Under the pieces are notes generated by a model, which saw only the letters and a program-made list of their open reading frames with translations, did no database searches and was not told the DNA's origin. This document shows, one piece after another, positions 23,318 through 34,767 of a DNA stretch of 64,000 nt; position 1 is the first letter of the stretch; each line of letters starts with the position of its first letter. A program made the translations under genes and the position numbers. The stretch comes from Begonia masoniana (lineage: Eukaryota > Streptophyta > Magnoliopsida > Cucurbitales > Begoniaceae): positions 22,097,228-22,161,227 of the forward strand of contig CM039502.1 of assembly GCA_022432975.1 (NCBI GenBank), given 5' to 3'.

Positions 23318-24550
23318 TGATAAATGCATAAAAATGTAATTAATTTATGCTTAATTGTATTAAAATTAGGGTGTTCACACACACATAAATGAATATTTTC
23401 ATAATTTTGATTGATTATTATTTAAAGTGGAAATAGTTTATTTGGTTTTAATAAAATAATATTTTTTTGTTTTCTTTTAAGACTTTTAGAAAATAATAAG
23501 ACTTGTATTTAATTGATTTCCTCTCTATGTCACACAGCTCACGACAATCATAACTTAAGAGGGAACCAAACTGCATGCCACGTGTCGAAACCAGCGTGTG
23601 AATAGAATTTCAAATTACAATGACACGTGGTAAAGTTTTCTTTCTCTAGGCGCAAATGATATGAAGTCACGTGTCTCTTATGACTGAGTTTGAAGTGAAT
23701 TGTTCTCCAAGTTTGCTCCGGATTCTATACCAAATTTTATTCCAAAAATCTCCACAAATTAAGGCTCAAATCTCCAAAAATTAGCTCAAGAATCCAATTA
23801 AGAATACATATATATATATTTTATTTTGAGATATTTTATGCACTATAAATATGCCTAAATAGAGCTCCAAAAAGAATTCAATTTTCTTAGTGTTTCACTT
23901 ATTGTCATATTTTCTCTATAGAACTTGTGATGATAATGTGTGTTTTAGGCTAAAAATATTGACGAGATTAGGGATGAAATTATTTGTTTAGCAATTCAAT
24001 GAAGGTTTGGTTATTTTGTTCTTCAATGTTTAAATATTAGAGTGATTTTTATTATTTCATATTCATCTTTATGAGTTAATTTTCTATAATTTCAGTCATG
24101 CTTTCTTTATGTAATTTTTCACACAAATTTATCATATTATTTTATTAGTAATCTTTTACCGCATTATAAGCTCACCAGCATAGTGTCGATTTTAGATTTC
24201 TAATAATAATAATTGTATTGTTCTTTAAGTTAAATTTAAATTACTCGAATACATATTTTACTCCAAAATCAAACATGAAATTGATACGATTAAACAACTA
24301 ATGGATTCTCGAACTCTCGCTATCCATTTTGTTATTGAATTTTTCACACAAAAATAATATCTTTTAAATTGCTTCATTTTAATCACAAAATTTACTTTTT
24401 ATTTATTTTTGTTTTAACATATCTCTTGCTTTATTTTGGTTTATCGTTATTGATTAAGTTTTTAGCTACCTCCTCGTGCAATCGACCGCCCGAAATCGTG
24501 CTGCAACCGACTGCTTAGTAGTGCACAATTACAGCGTAATCACCAACTTT
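23318..24550 (+). mobile_element. 3' LTR of the Athila-like element
   Basis: It begins TGATAAATGCATAAAAATG after the GTTGGGGATTG tract. A TATA box (CACTATAAATATGCC, 23841-23855) lies in the middle. A U5-like stretch with CTCCTCGTGCAATCGACC lies near 24470. The right end is not fixed; similarity to LTR features stops around 24530-24550. Confidence 0.62.
23844..23850 (+). promoter_or_regulatory. TATA box in Athila-like LTR
   Basis: TATAAAT lies within CACTATAAATATGCC, about 530 bp into the LTR, preceded by an AT-rich (TA)n stretch. This is a typical U3 promoter position. Confidence 0.5.
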
Positions 24551-25545
24551 ATGATTAGTAATGTACAAAACTATACACTTAGAAAGATTATAAATTTTAA
24601 TCTACATTTTGAATTCGAACTTATAATTCATTTTCAACTTTTATATTGAGCTTTAGCACATGTGATTACTCTGCTGAGTATGTCTGCGGTAGTTATCATG
24701 AGATGTCAGTAATATGTAGTACACTTGATACATCACTGTCAAATATTTATTAAGTGGGAAAATAATTTAATTTTTTTTAGAAATGATAAATAAATCAAGC
24801 TATTATTCTCAATATATAAGTAGCTTGAGACGAACCAATCAATAATAAAAGGACCGATGTTAGAGTTCGGCCCCTCTCACCCTATCTTTAATTACTAGTG
24901 GAATGATGCTTAAAATTTACGTGTTATTCACCGGTTAATAAGCAATATATCAAGACTTTTTAAAGAGAGAAATTATAATTGCTCTTATAGAGTCCTCATC
25001 AATATATCAATACTTTTTAAAGAGAGAAATTATAATTGCTCTTATAAACACGACAACACGTTAAGTTGAACAACGATGCTTTTGTTGTTGATTGAATTTT
25101 ACGACCAAAGTTTGAAAACTCGGCCAAGTTTACGAAAATCTTATCGTTGGAGCCCATTTTGATTTTGATTTTGAAAACAAGTCTAGATTTAAAAAGTGGG
25201 CTAGGCTATGAATGCGAAAATGACACACTTATGGCTCTTTGACTCTGTCTACAAAATCTTACGTGATTGCTTACAACACCTGGAGATGGGGGAATTGCCC
25301 TTCAAATGGCGAGGGATCCACATCAAAGCTTAATAGATAATTGTGATTAAAGCCACTTGATTTTGTCGGTTTAAACTGTTCGTCCACTACTAAAGTTTAG
25401 AAGTTTAGAGGATATTATTGTCATTTACGACGGAGATTAGTCTCTAATTAAGTTTAATTAATTAAACACTTATTATCACTAAGTTTGGTTTAGTTTGAAG
25501 CTAAGTGTAGTTAACGATACTCGTATCAATCATTTCCCACGCACG
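24551..25545. other. AT-rich intergenic region upstream of the QUA2-like gene
   Basis: No coding or retroelement domain was recognised. The only clear structure is a ~53-bp tandem duplication at about 24945-25048 (CAATATATCAAGACTTTTTA versus CAATATATCAATACTTTTTA, each followed by the same AAGAGAGAAATTATAATTGC). The rest is single-copy within the window and probably includes distal promoter sequence of the gene at 26474. Confidence 0.55.
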
Positions 25546-25700
25546 CGCGCCCTACGACGTCCTGATTGGATCTCTCTCTCTCTCTCTCTCTCTTAGAGTT
25601 CCGAAAAAGACTGAGCGGGCGGTAATCAATTTGGAAGCCGACGGAGATTGCAGTGGGAAGAGGTCGTCGGCGAATCATTACTTTCTTCGCGGATTGGTGC

Positions 25701-25739
<39 letters not shown>

Positions 25740-26473
25740 ATCTGGTTTCATCTTCTTGGCTCTTGCATTTCTTTTCCTGCTTCTGCAACCGCTTATCTTT
25801 TGGCAGCATTTTTTTATTTTTATTTTTTGTTTTTGGTTATATTCCAGTGCCTGATTAATTATGAGCCCATTGTGATCTGAATGCGCTTTTAACTTTCTCT
25901 CTTCTAGAGTAAAAAATTCTGAGAGGTGTTTGGCTTTTGATTTGGAACGGGATGCTTTCCTCGATGAATCTCGTGTGGAATACGAGCATTTCCTTTTTCT
26001 GTTTTTCTTTTTATGCTCAGAAATCTTTGCAAGTGTTTTCACATGTTTCACATTGCCTGAGATAGATATGCTTGCTCCATGCTTTCTATTGAATTGCGAG
26101 CTTAATTTACCAACTTCAATGTATTTTCGGACTTAGGCCTTACAAATTACCGCAATATAAACACTGAATGTCAAATACGGATTCAGTTGCATGATTGGCA
26201 TACAGTGATGGAATCGTAGAAGCCATTTTCCTGGATTTCACCTAGACGAAGTGATAGACGATGCCGCCGGAATTATTATTCTGGGTTAGCACGTCTTGTC
26301 GAATTGCTTACCCATATAAGGAACAGAAGCATAAATCCGACTTTTCTCAGTTTTTTTATTTTTTATTTTTGTCGCCACATTTCCATGTTTGAGTGATAAA
26401 CTTTCATTTTCTTCTCTTATGTATCTGAATTAGTGAATTGGAGATTTTTTCTTTTGGAGGACCAGGTAAGAGA
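25546..26473 (+). promoter_or_regulatory. Promoter / 5' leader of the QUA2-like gene with two CT microsatellites
   Basis: It contains (CT)n at about 25571-25593 and 25706-25736. CT-rich tracts are common near plant transcription starts and leaders. T-rich stretches and AG dinucleotides before the ATG (GGAGGACCAG, 26456-26465) allow a leader intron ending about 8 bp before the start codon; this is inference. ORFs through the CT repeats are low-complexity. The exact transcription start is not determinable here. Confidence 0.5.
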
Positions 26474-29400
26474 ATGTCCCGGCCCTTGCATCGGGGTGTA
26501 TCGGGGGGAACGATCTTTGGGAGCAGCAATGATTTGTGGAATTCTTATTCTCATATGAAAGAGAAAACTGAAAAGGAAGATTTAGAGAGAGCTTGTTCTT
26601 CTGATCACAGCACATTAGCTGCAAGATTTCCAATTCGGTTACTTTTTTTTGATAAAGCACTTACTAAAGCTGGTATTAATGAAAATGGCTACGCACCAGA
26701 TCCTTTTCTCGTTGGAACTCACATATGTCGGTACAAGTTGATGCAAATTATTATGTTCAGTTTAGCAATAATTGTATTTATTGCGCTTCTTGGATCTCTT
26801 TGGTGGGCAATTTTCATTTCAACCTCATCAAGAGGTCAGATTTTCCATGGATATATGAAAGTTCGAGAGCAAGTTGTTTCAGACTTGATTGATATTGGGG
26901 ACCTTGCTGTTGGTCCTTCAAAGGTAAAAGAATTGGAGTTCTGTTCACCAGAGTTTGAAAATTCCGTGCCATGCTTCAATGCTTCAGAGAACCTTTCCTT
27001 GGGTTATTCTGATCGGCTCTGTGAGAACATACCCGGGAAGACTTGTATAATCCTTCCACCTCATAAGTATAAGATTCCACTGAGGTGGCCGACTGGAAAA
27101 GATGTTATTTGGATTGGAAACGTGAAAATTACAGCAAAGGAGGTTCTTTCTTCGGGAAGCTTAACCAAAAGGTTGGAGAGATGTCTTTTTGAAACTATTG
27201 TACTAATCCCATCAATTGAGTCATTAATGCTGCAATAAACACGCGTGCAGGATGATGATGTTAGATGAAGAGCAGATTTCCTTTAGTTCAGCATCCCCCA
27301 TGTTTGATGGTGTAGAAGACTACTCCCATCAAATTGCAGAGATGATTGGATTGAGGAACCAATCTAACTTAAATCAAGCTGGAGTAAGTAGGCATTGACT
27401 CCTTTGTTTGATGCGTATTTGTATGCCATTTACCATTTTTGAGTTAGCTTTTGTTTTGCCTTCAAACCAAATGAAATGAAGCTTTCACTTTTAGGTTGGA
27501 ACACTCAAAACAATAAACCTGGTTAGAGGGAAAATAAATGGTAGATTTCTAATGAAAAAGTAAGTTACAGAAAGTCAGGTCCCGGCTGTTACAATTTACA
27601 ACAAATCTGGAAAGAAAGATGCTCAAGTCTCATAGTGTTATTTTCGGTTCTTTCTATAGGTTTCATCTCATCTTCCTGCATCGTTTGACAATCAATAGAA
27701 TATCTTGCAGAATAACTTCCATGTTGGTTTTAACTAATTCTCATTGCAATATGGCACACTATAAGCTATTTTTAATCAAAAATTACTTCAAGTGAATTAT
27801 TCAACTGGGAGCTGCGTTGTTTTCTTTTTTGGTGAATGTGATCAATGTTGGACTTTGCAGGTAAGAACAATCCTTGATGTTGGGTGCGGCTTTGGTAGTT
27901 TTGGAGCACATCTCTTTTCAGAACAGCTCTTGACAATGTGCACAGCAAACTATGAAACATCTGGCAGTCAGGTTCAATTAACTCTTGAAAGAGGTTTTCC
28001 TGCAATGATTGGTTCTTTTACATCCAAACAGCTGCCATATCCGTCTCTCTCCTTTGATATGATCCACTGTTCACGATGCGGTATTAATTGGGACCAGAAA
28101 GGTATTGGCCTGTATTCCTCTTGATTGGAACATTTTCAATGATGTTATACCTATCCTTTGTATGGGAGATTGTATATTTTTATTTTCAATTGTTACAGAC
28201 TAATAAAAGGTGGAACTGTAACATGTATTTTATCGGTATTATGTTAAGATAAAGAAGTTTGATGAGTTTGACACGACCTTGTATTACAGGATTTGAAAGC
28301 TTTTTATCATTTTTAGGAGTCTCTTTCCGTGGCATATTTTGAACTTTGAGTGATCCATTTGCTGACTTCACCATTGCTTTATTTAAGTTGTATTGGCTTG
28401 TGGAAAGTAACAATTCTATTCCATTCAATTTAAAAATAGGCTGTATGGCAAGTTTGATTTTTTAGCACTTTTTTATCTGCTTCAAAGAATCGTACGGTGG
28501 AATTGGTTTTTTATGATCCATGTGATTGATTATGTGATATAGATGGTGTTTACCTAATTGAAGTTAATAGACTTCTGAGGCCGGGTGGATATTTTGTCTG
28601 GAATTCAGCTCTGTGCAATGCTCAGGCTTCTTTTAGTAATGAAGAGAATAAGAAAAGATGGGGTTTCATAGTCGAATTTGCGGAGAATCTCTGCTGGGAG
28701 ATGTTGTCACAACAAGAAAATACTGTTGTATGGAAAAAAACAAGTAGAAAAAGTTGTTATAGTTCACGGTATGGTCTCAGTTTTCATCTATAGTCTGTCA
28801 CGTATCACTGATCATTATTAGTGACAAAAATTGGATGATCCTTATTTTGCTGTTGCAATCTGCTTGTACTTATAGGATGCTTGGTTCACGTACTACCGTA
28901 TGCAGTAAAGGCCATTTCATTGAATCTCCACATTATCAGCCGCTTGAATTCTGTATTAGTGGAATGGAAAGTAGCCGATGGATTCCTCTTGAAGAGCGAG
29001 CAACATGGCCATCCAGAGCTAACTTAAACGAGAGTGAACTTGCTGTTTATGGTGTGCTTTTCATTGCTCTTGGCAAGCAAGATTAAGTTCCTCTAACTTT
29101 ATTAGGTTCTTAGAGTGTGAAAAAACTTTTCAGGCCTACGCCCAGAAGAATTCCTGGAGAACACTCTAGACTGGAAAATGAGAGTCAATAACTACTGGTC
29201 TCTATTGTCGCCTCTAATATTTTCAGATCATCCAAAAAGACCCGGTGAAGAAGATCCTTTACCACCTTATAACATTTTCAGAAACGTGCTAGACATGAAT
29301 GCTCATTTTGGAGGTTTTAATCATGCACTGTTGGAGGCTGGGAAATCTGTATGGGCCATGAATGTAGTCCCAACAATTGGAGCGAACTATCTTCCGTTGA

Positions 29401-30871
29401 TCTTCGACCGGGGTTTTATTGGAGTACTACATGATTGGTAATGCTTCTTTTATTTCATACTAGGCTTGAACTCTGAAAGTTTGTTTGAAAAAAAAAACCT
29501 GATGATTTTACCATATTGAATATTAATGTCACTTCTAGATTGGGATATAATCAGTCCTTTCATAGTCTCTTTCCATTGTATCACTTATCTTCATCATCCA
29601 TCTTGTTATAATTCAGCGAAAGCCATAAATTAATGGGAATTGAGCTTTCCTCCCCATATCAGTCGAAGTCTGGCTAGGAATATCTGACAATTTCATGGAA
29701 AAAGTTTATGGGAGGCTTACGACTTCTTTACAATTTAATTTATTGAGCATTGGATTATTTTGAAACATTGGATTTAGCTGACGAAAACTCTGCATTTAGT
29801 ATATCCATAATTAGCAGATATAGTAAATAACTCAATAATTTGGCTCAATCAGTCTTTGTTTGTAGAACGTCACTCATTCACAATTACTTTGGACTTAGTG
29901 TTTAAGGAATTAAATAGCTAATTGGTAACTTCTGAGGTTATTTCTGGTTTCAAAATATAGCACTATTCATGTGCTTGAAAAAATCTTACGACATTTTTTA
30001 CATTTCATGCTTATATTTAATATGATATCTTTCTTTTTCAGGTGTGAAGCCTTTCCCACATACCCAAGAACATATGATATGGTTCATGCAGATGGACTTC
30101 TATCCCTTGTTAATCGTCAAAAACAACGTTGCACCTTACTTGATATCTTCACTGAGATTGATCGTTTCCTTCGTCCGGAGGTACTCAAACAAAATAGTTC
30201 ATGTTTTCAGACAATGTTAGACTCTTTTTTTCATGAAACTTGTCAATCAGTCGTGATGAAATTCTGATAGTTTGTTTTTCTGACATAAACTTTGAGTTAT
30301 CTCCATATATAACTAGTTTTAATCTGTGTTTCACTCATACTGAAACAATGTCACAAAATACTATTATTCATGTGACTTAAAAGGTGGCTTTGTGGGTCAT
30401 GTTATTGTTTTGTGCATTTGGAATGTATTATATATATAGAAACATAAATTTCCCAACTTGTGATGAAATTTCATATTATAATGCTAATGAATTATCTGTA
30501 CAAGTTTTATATGGCTCAGATTCCTGTTGAAATTCGTTCTCTTTTAAATTCTCTCACTCCGAATATTGCTTTTCAAATAAATTTTTACTAAGTTTTCAGA
30601 AACATATATTGGGAAACTTGACAAATCACACGTTACCATGTCTCTGACATGTAATGTAGAATTATCTTTGTTTTTTTTTTCTCTCTTCTTTAATATTATT
30701 CTTGTCCAGGGCTGGGTGATAATTCGCGACACCTCTTCTCTCGTCGAATTGACTAGAACTCTAACGACGCAGCTAAAGTGGGATGCCCGAGTTATAGATA
30801 TAGAAAGCGATGATGATGAGAAACTCCTTATCTGCCAGAAACCTTTCTTCAGGAGAATGACAAAGTCTTGA
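26474..30871 (+). CDS. QUA2-like: QUA2/TSD2-like putative pectin methyltransferase, 8 exons
   Basis: Exons: 26474-27171, 27251-27383, 27861-28101, 28543-28768, 28876-29051, 29134-29437, 30042-30180, 30710-30871. All introns are GT-AG and phases join without a stop, giving 692 residues, close to Arabidopsis QUA2 (about 684). It looks like a type II Golgi membrane protein: a short cytosolic tail, one hydrophobic helix at residues ~89-116 (ending [12 protein letters not shown]), then a lumenal domain of the plant DUF248 methyltransferase family. SAM-binding motif I ([12 protein letters not shown]) is at ~281-292, [11 protein letters not shown] near 346-356, RPGGYFVW at 370-377, a second half starting [11 protein letters not shown] at 542-552, VHADGLLS at ~607-614, and GWVIIRD at the start of exon 8. 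QUA2 is needed for homogalacturonan pectin and cell adhesion in Arabidopsis. Family members QUL1/QUL2 are shorter, so QUA2 is preferred. The start ATG is chosen because MSRPLHRG matches the family N-terminus; an in-frame ATG at 26438 would add 12 residues. Confidence 0.93.
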
Positions 30872-31647
30872 TGATTTTCTGCAAGAAGCCTGATCGAACA
30901 GTCATAGAAGTCGAATTCTATTTCATTTTCAAGATGTTTAAACTAAGCAACACCTCCTATCTGATGAACAGAAGAACTCATGGAAGGAAAGAAATAAGAA
31001 AGAAGAGGAGATGAAACTCTATGCTGGATGAACCACAGTAGCTGAGGAGATGGCGGCGTGGATTTGTACTTGGTCGTGGCCTTGTTAGTACGAGCAGCCG
31101 AGGAATAGAGCAGGTGACAGTATAGTATACAATTCAATTTGGAGTGTTTTAAGTAGGTAATTGGAAACTGTGAATGAGATGAAGAACAAGCAAAATACAA
31201 CACTTTGCTGTAGTACACGAAATGGCCGGCAATTTTTCATTCAATTTTTGACTTCTTGTGATTTGGTTTAGGAGATAGAAAGAACCAATCGTGGAATGTA
31301 GTCATTAAATTAGACATTCCGATGCAAGTCACTTGGTAAATATATCGGATTATGTAATGTCAAAGTTTGATTTACTCACGAATCAAACTCAAAGTTGGAG
31401 GTTCAGACTGATCATAAAAAAAGTTTGAGACTTCAGTTGTTTAACTACCTAAATTTGAGAACCAAGGTAAACCTTGTTAAACAACGTGGATCCCAAATTA
31501 CACTTGAACACAAATGCATGCATAATTAATTTATAAAAAAATCGTAATTAATCATCTTTGCCTTTTTGGGCAGTTGATTTAATGGAAGAATTTAAACCAA
31601 CCAAACCAAACCAAACGAAGCACATTGCCTTCGCCTCCTTCACTATT
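30872..31647. other. 3' UTR and downstream flank of the QUA2-like gene
   Basis: The sequence has no repeats shared with the rest of the window and no coding homology I recognise. The first few hundred bases are probably 3' UTR. No clear single poly(A) signal could be chosen by eye. It ends at the duplication CTATT (31643-31647) of the next insertion. Confidence 0.5.
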
Positions 31648-32642
31648 TGTAATGGTTTGAACTTTTGGAATATTGTGTAATAGTGTATTGTACTAACTTT
31701 TTGAGGTTATTATGGTGAATAATTATGTAAACATATGTAGTAAAAGTCGTATAAAATTACTGGTGTAAGTTTTTTGGTGAAATTTAATAATGTGTTTTTT
31801 AATTATAAAAAAATGATTAAAATAATCTAATTAGGTTAGATGAAAACTAATGAGATTAAGTTTAATTAAATAAAGTTAATTGGTAAATTCTTAAAGATGG
31901 AGGGCAAAATGATAAAATTTGAAGGATAAGTTTGGTTTTGAAGTCAATAAACCAAAAGCACTATTTGAGAAAGTGATAAAGTAAGGGTAAGGCGGTAATT
32001 CTAAACCATGAAGACTCTAGAAACTTAGGGAAGAAGAGGATGTTCAGTCATTTTTTGGCATGGAAAGCCCCAGAATAGAGGAGAGAAAAGGAGAGAAAGA
32101 GAGGAGAAATAAAGGAAAGGTGGAGATTTTGCCATTTCTTCAAGGAGAGCTACACAGTTTGGTATTCAAAAGCTTAAACATCCACTTTTAAGGAGGATTT
32201 TCTTGTAAGCTTGAAGGGAACTAAAAGAGGTAAGTAAATCTTTCATTTAGAGTAAACGATTTATCTCTATTGCATGATTTAGGTGTAAATGGTAATATTG
32301 GTAATTGAGAATGTTTAATTTTTGGAATATTTGATAATTTTGAATGAAAAGTGGCTAATGGAAGATGCTGTTGATGGAGAAATTTTGATAAATGGAATTG
32401 TGTTGGAGGTTTGTATCGTTAGATGGTGATTGGTAAATATTTTGTTATAAGATTTAGATTTGTGGTTGTAATTGAAACGAGGAAAATTCATATGGGTTGT
32501 GATGCTAAACTAATAGATTATGTGAAGGAGGAATTTGATAAATGAGCTATGAGGTGAAGATTTATAACGACCTCTTTTCCCAATAAGATATTGTTCGCTC
32601 TGGGGATTGGACCGTAACCCAATATCCTCCCCTCACAGATTT

Positions 32643-32745
32643 GTTTGGCGAGGACTTCCCAGTCGGTCACCCAACATGGTACTGCTCTCATCGGTGCACT
32701 TTTAACTTCGGAGTTCTTATGGGATACGTTGCCAATTGTACTCCA
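32643..32745 (-). repeat. 5S rRNA-like segment in Cassandra 3' LTR
   Basis: The minus strand reads GGGTGACCGACTGGGAAGTC, matching the C-box of plant 5S rRNA, followed by CGAGGAC-type 3' sequence. CCATAAGAACTCCGAAGTTA matches the part of 5S before the A-box. It is too diverged and too embedded to be a functional 5S gene. Confidence 0.85.
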
Positions 32746-33118
32746 AAATGCGTCTTACTATCTTGGGAGGGTTTCTTTACATATGTTTCATTTCCATATA
32801 CCTCTCCAAGCGATGTGGGATTGTGACGACCTCCTTTTTACGATCCGGGATTTGCCTATATTCGAGTATGAGATTTGCCTACACTCGGCTTAGGTCCAGA
32901 GGTTTGTCCCGCAACCTTAGGTTTGCCCCGCAGTCGTGCTCATACGTACACATTCGGGTCATCACAATCACACCCCCTCGGGGGCCCAACGTCCTCGTTG
33001 GCCACATTTCTAGTTGGGTACAGACTCTGATATCATTTATAACGACCTATTTTCCTAGTAAGATATTGTCCGCTCTGGGGATTGGGCTGTAGCCCAATAT
33101 CCTCCCCTCACGAATTTG

Positions 33119-33225
33119 TTTGGCGAGGACTTCCCAGTCGGTCACCCAACATGATACTGCTTTCGCCGGAGCACTTTTAACTTCGGAGTTCTTATGGGAT
33201 CTGTTACCAATTGTGCTAAAAAACG
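33119..33225 (-). repeat. 5S rRNA-like segment in Cassandra 5' LTR
   Basis: Same 5S-derived block as in the other LTR, with independent substitutions (for example tttcgccgg against tctcatcgg). On the minus strand this copy lies in the 5' LTR, where a Pol III internal promoter could drive the element; promoter activity is inference. Confidence 0.85.
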
Positions 33226-34643
33226 CGTCTTACTATCTTGGGAGGGTTTCCTTACATATATTTTATTTCCATATACCTCCCCAAGCGATGTGGGATTGTG
33301 ACGACCTCCTTTTTACGATGCAGGATTTGCCTATATTCGAGTCTGGGATTTGCCTACACTCGACTTAGGTCCCAAGATTTGCCCCGCAACCTGAGGTTTG
33401 CCCTGCAGTTGTGCTCATATGTACACATTCGGGTCATCATAAGATTAATCTGTGAAGATTTTGAAAAGAAACAGGTGGATAATTTTGGATAGAAACATCT
33501 TGATTTTTAAAGATAAATGTTTATGAAAAATATGGGGTTTCAAATTGTGAGTTACGCTTAATGAGTTGCTTTTGAAAATATTGAATTAAATATGATGTTA
33601 AATAGTTTCTCAAATTTGATATCTTTGAATGATTGACATAGTGATTTCATAAAGAATTGCATTGTTTTATATAAATTTTAAAGCATGTTTATTTGAAAAA
33701 AAAAAGAGTGGTTATCACTTAAAAACTTGATTGTGCTTCTTGTTGATCACAATATGTATAACTGTGGGGAAAAGAGTAGGGGCCTTACGCGTAGTCGTTC
33801 CCCTTGGGTTGAAAGTTTCTAAATCTCGCGAGGGTAGCAGGCTCGGGATACTACAGTCCGATTTGGTATAGTTATACATGTTGGATTGAATGTGTAGAGT
33901 ACATTATATAACAAATATCACTGATTGTTAAATAGTGCATTGAAAATTCTTTGATTGATAATTGTAAATGCATAATTTTGTAATGCATTGGAAATTCTTC
34001 GATTGATAATTGTAAATGCATGTTATCATTGTGCATTAATTTTAGTATTATGGTGCATTAGTTTTATTGGTTATAATAGATTTCTTATAACATGAAATTG
34101 TATGGACATAATATGAGTTTAAAAAGGGTAAATGTGTTACTTGGTTTGAATTGAGAATTTAAATTCTTTATGGTAGAATGAATGGAGGATGGTCCTAGAT
34201 TATATTAATAGGGCTAAATTGAGTATTTTGATTGTTGGATTTATTTGTTGAGCATAAAGCTCATTCGTGGATTATCTATATTTTTCAGATATTGGATACG
34301 TTCAACGAGAAGAATAGAATGAGCAAAGGTAAGGAATGTACAATGAGGCATAGGATCGATCCGGAATTATAGTTTATTGTCAGAGTTGAAAAGTCACATG
34401 TCGTGGCTACTAGTATTTTAAATTATTTCCGTTGTTAAACTCTGATTTGATTGTAAAAATATTTTAATGGATATTTGAGTTCTTTGGTATTTCGATAGAT
34501 CCTAATTTAGGATGCCACGTAGGAAAGCATAAATGAAAGTCGTTTGCATTGAATGGTCATCGGTCTGTGGTTGAATAATTCCCACCTCGGGAATCCTATC
34601 TATCGGGATCCGGCCGAGGATCGGGTCGAGCCCTGACACTATT

Positions 34644-34767
34644 CTTTATGCATTCCCTCTCTTCTGAAATTTATGGGACTTGAAGAGACGGCTTCCATGG
34701 GCGTTGTCGACGCCCCATTCGACGATAAGGTCGTCTTGGATTTCCCCCTGTCCTAGACCTTCCCTAT
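34644..34767 (+). other. Short unique sliver between two LTRs, with a 27-codon open frame
   Basis: It lies between the CTATT duplication and the TGTAACGACC start of the next LTR. It resembles no other part of the window. An ATG at 34673 opens a 27-codon frame (MGLEETASMGVVDAPF...) ending TAG at 34754-34756, with codon-like GC-rich composition (GTTGTCGACGCCCC). It may be the edge of a host gene cut by the chromovirus, or chance. No family assigned. Confidence 0.3.

Larger units (their letters stand above)
9302..24550 (+). mobile_element. Athila-like Ty3/gypsy element, fragmented by nested insertions
   Basis: Recognisable pieces in order are gag-protease (9302-10477), integrase (17025-17930), 3' region (21539-23317) and 3' LTR from 23318. 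Reverse transcriptase and RNase H are missing, presumably deleted with the insertion at 10478-17024. The part left of 9302 lies beyond the copia and outside the window. Assignment to Athila rests on the gag and protease style (VCFVCGGMDHQAQDC; LDLGASVNLM) and the LTR start TGATAAATGC after a TTGGGGAT tract. Confidence 0.75.
32562..33440 (-). mobile_element. Cassandra-type TRIM retrotransposon, near intact, duplication AAGAT
   Basis: Two ~404-bp direct repeats (32562-32964 and 33037-33440) flank a 72-bp internal region. AAGAT occurs at 32557-32561 and 33441-33445 as target-site duplication. On the minus strand the internal region begins ATGATATCAGAGTC, a slightly mutated Met-tRNA primer site, and ends in a G-rich polypurine tract (GAGGGGGTGTG). 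Each repeat contains 5S rRNA-derived sequence. Small non-coding LTR elements carrying 5S sequence in the LTR are the definition of Cassandra. It codes for nothing and depends on enzymes of other elements. Confidence 0.9.
31648..34638 (+). mobile_element. Solo LTR (gypsy-like) hosting a Cassandra TRIM, duplication CTATT
   Basis: It starts TGTAATGG and ends CCCTGACA, flanked by CTATT at 31643-31647 and 34639-34643. Without the nested Cassandra element it is about 2.1 kb. It has the purine-rich leader (about 32085-32120), GAGGTAAGTAAATC at about 32228, and a late CAAAGGTAAGGAATG near 34325. No coding domain. A spacer with CGCGAGGGTAGCAGGCTCGG lies near 33827-33847. Confidence 0.82.

Noticed and set aside
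25626..26051. 141-residue minus-strand ORF and CT-repeat ORFs near the QUA2-like gene
   Set aside because: Low-complexity products of the CT microsatellite in the 5' leader; no conservation visible.
32640..33230. Two 5S rRNA genes on the minus strand
   Set aside because: Diverged, embedded in the LTRs of a Cassandra element, not in a tandem 5S cluster.
32562..33440. Simple tandem duplication of a ~475-bp unit
   Set aside because: The presence of a primer site, polypurine tract and 5-bp target duplication makes a TRIM element the better explanation.
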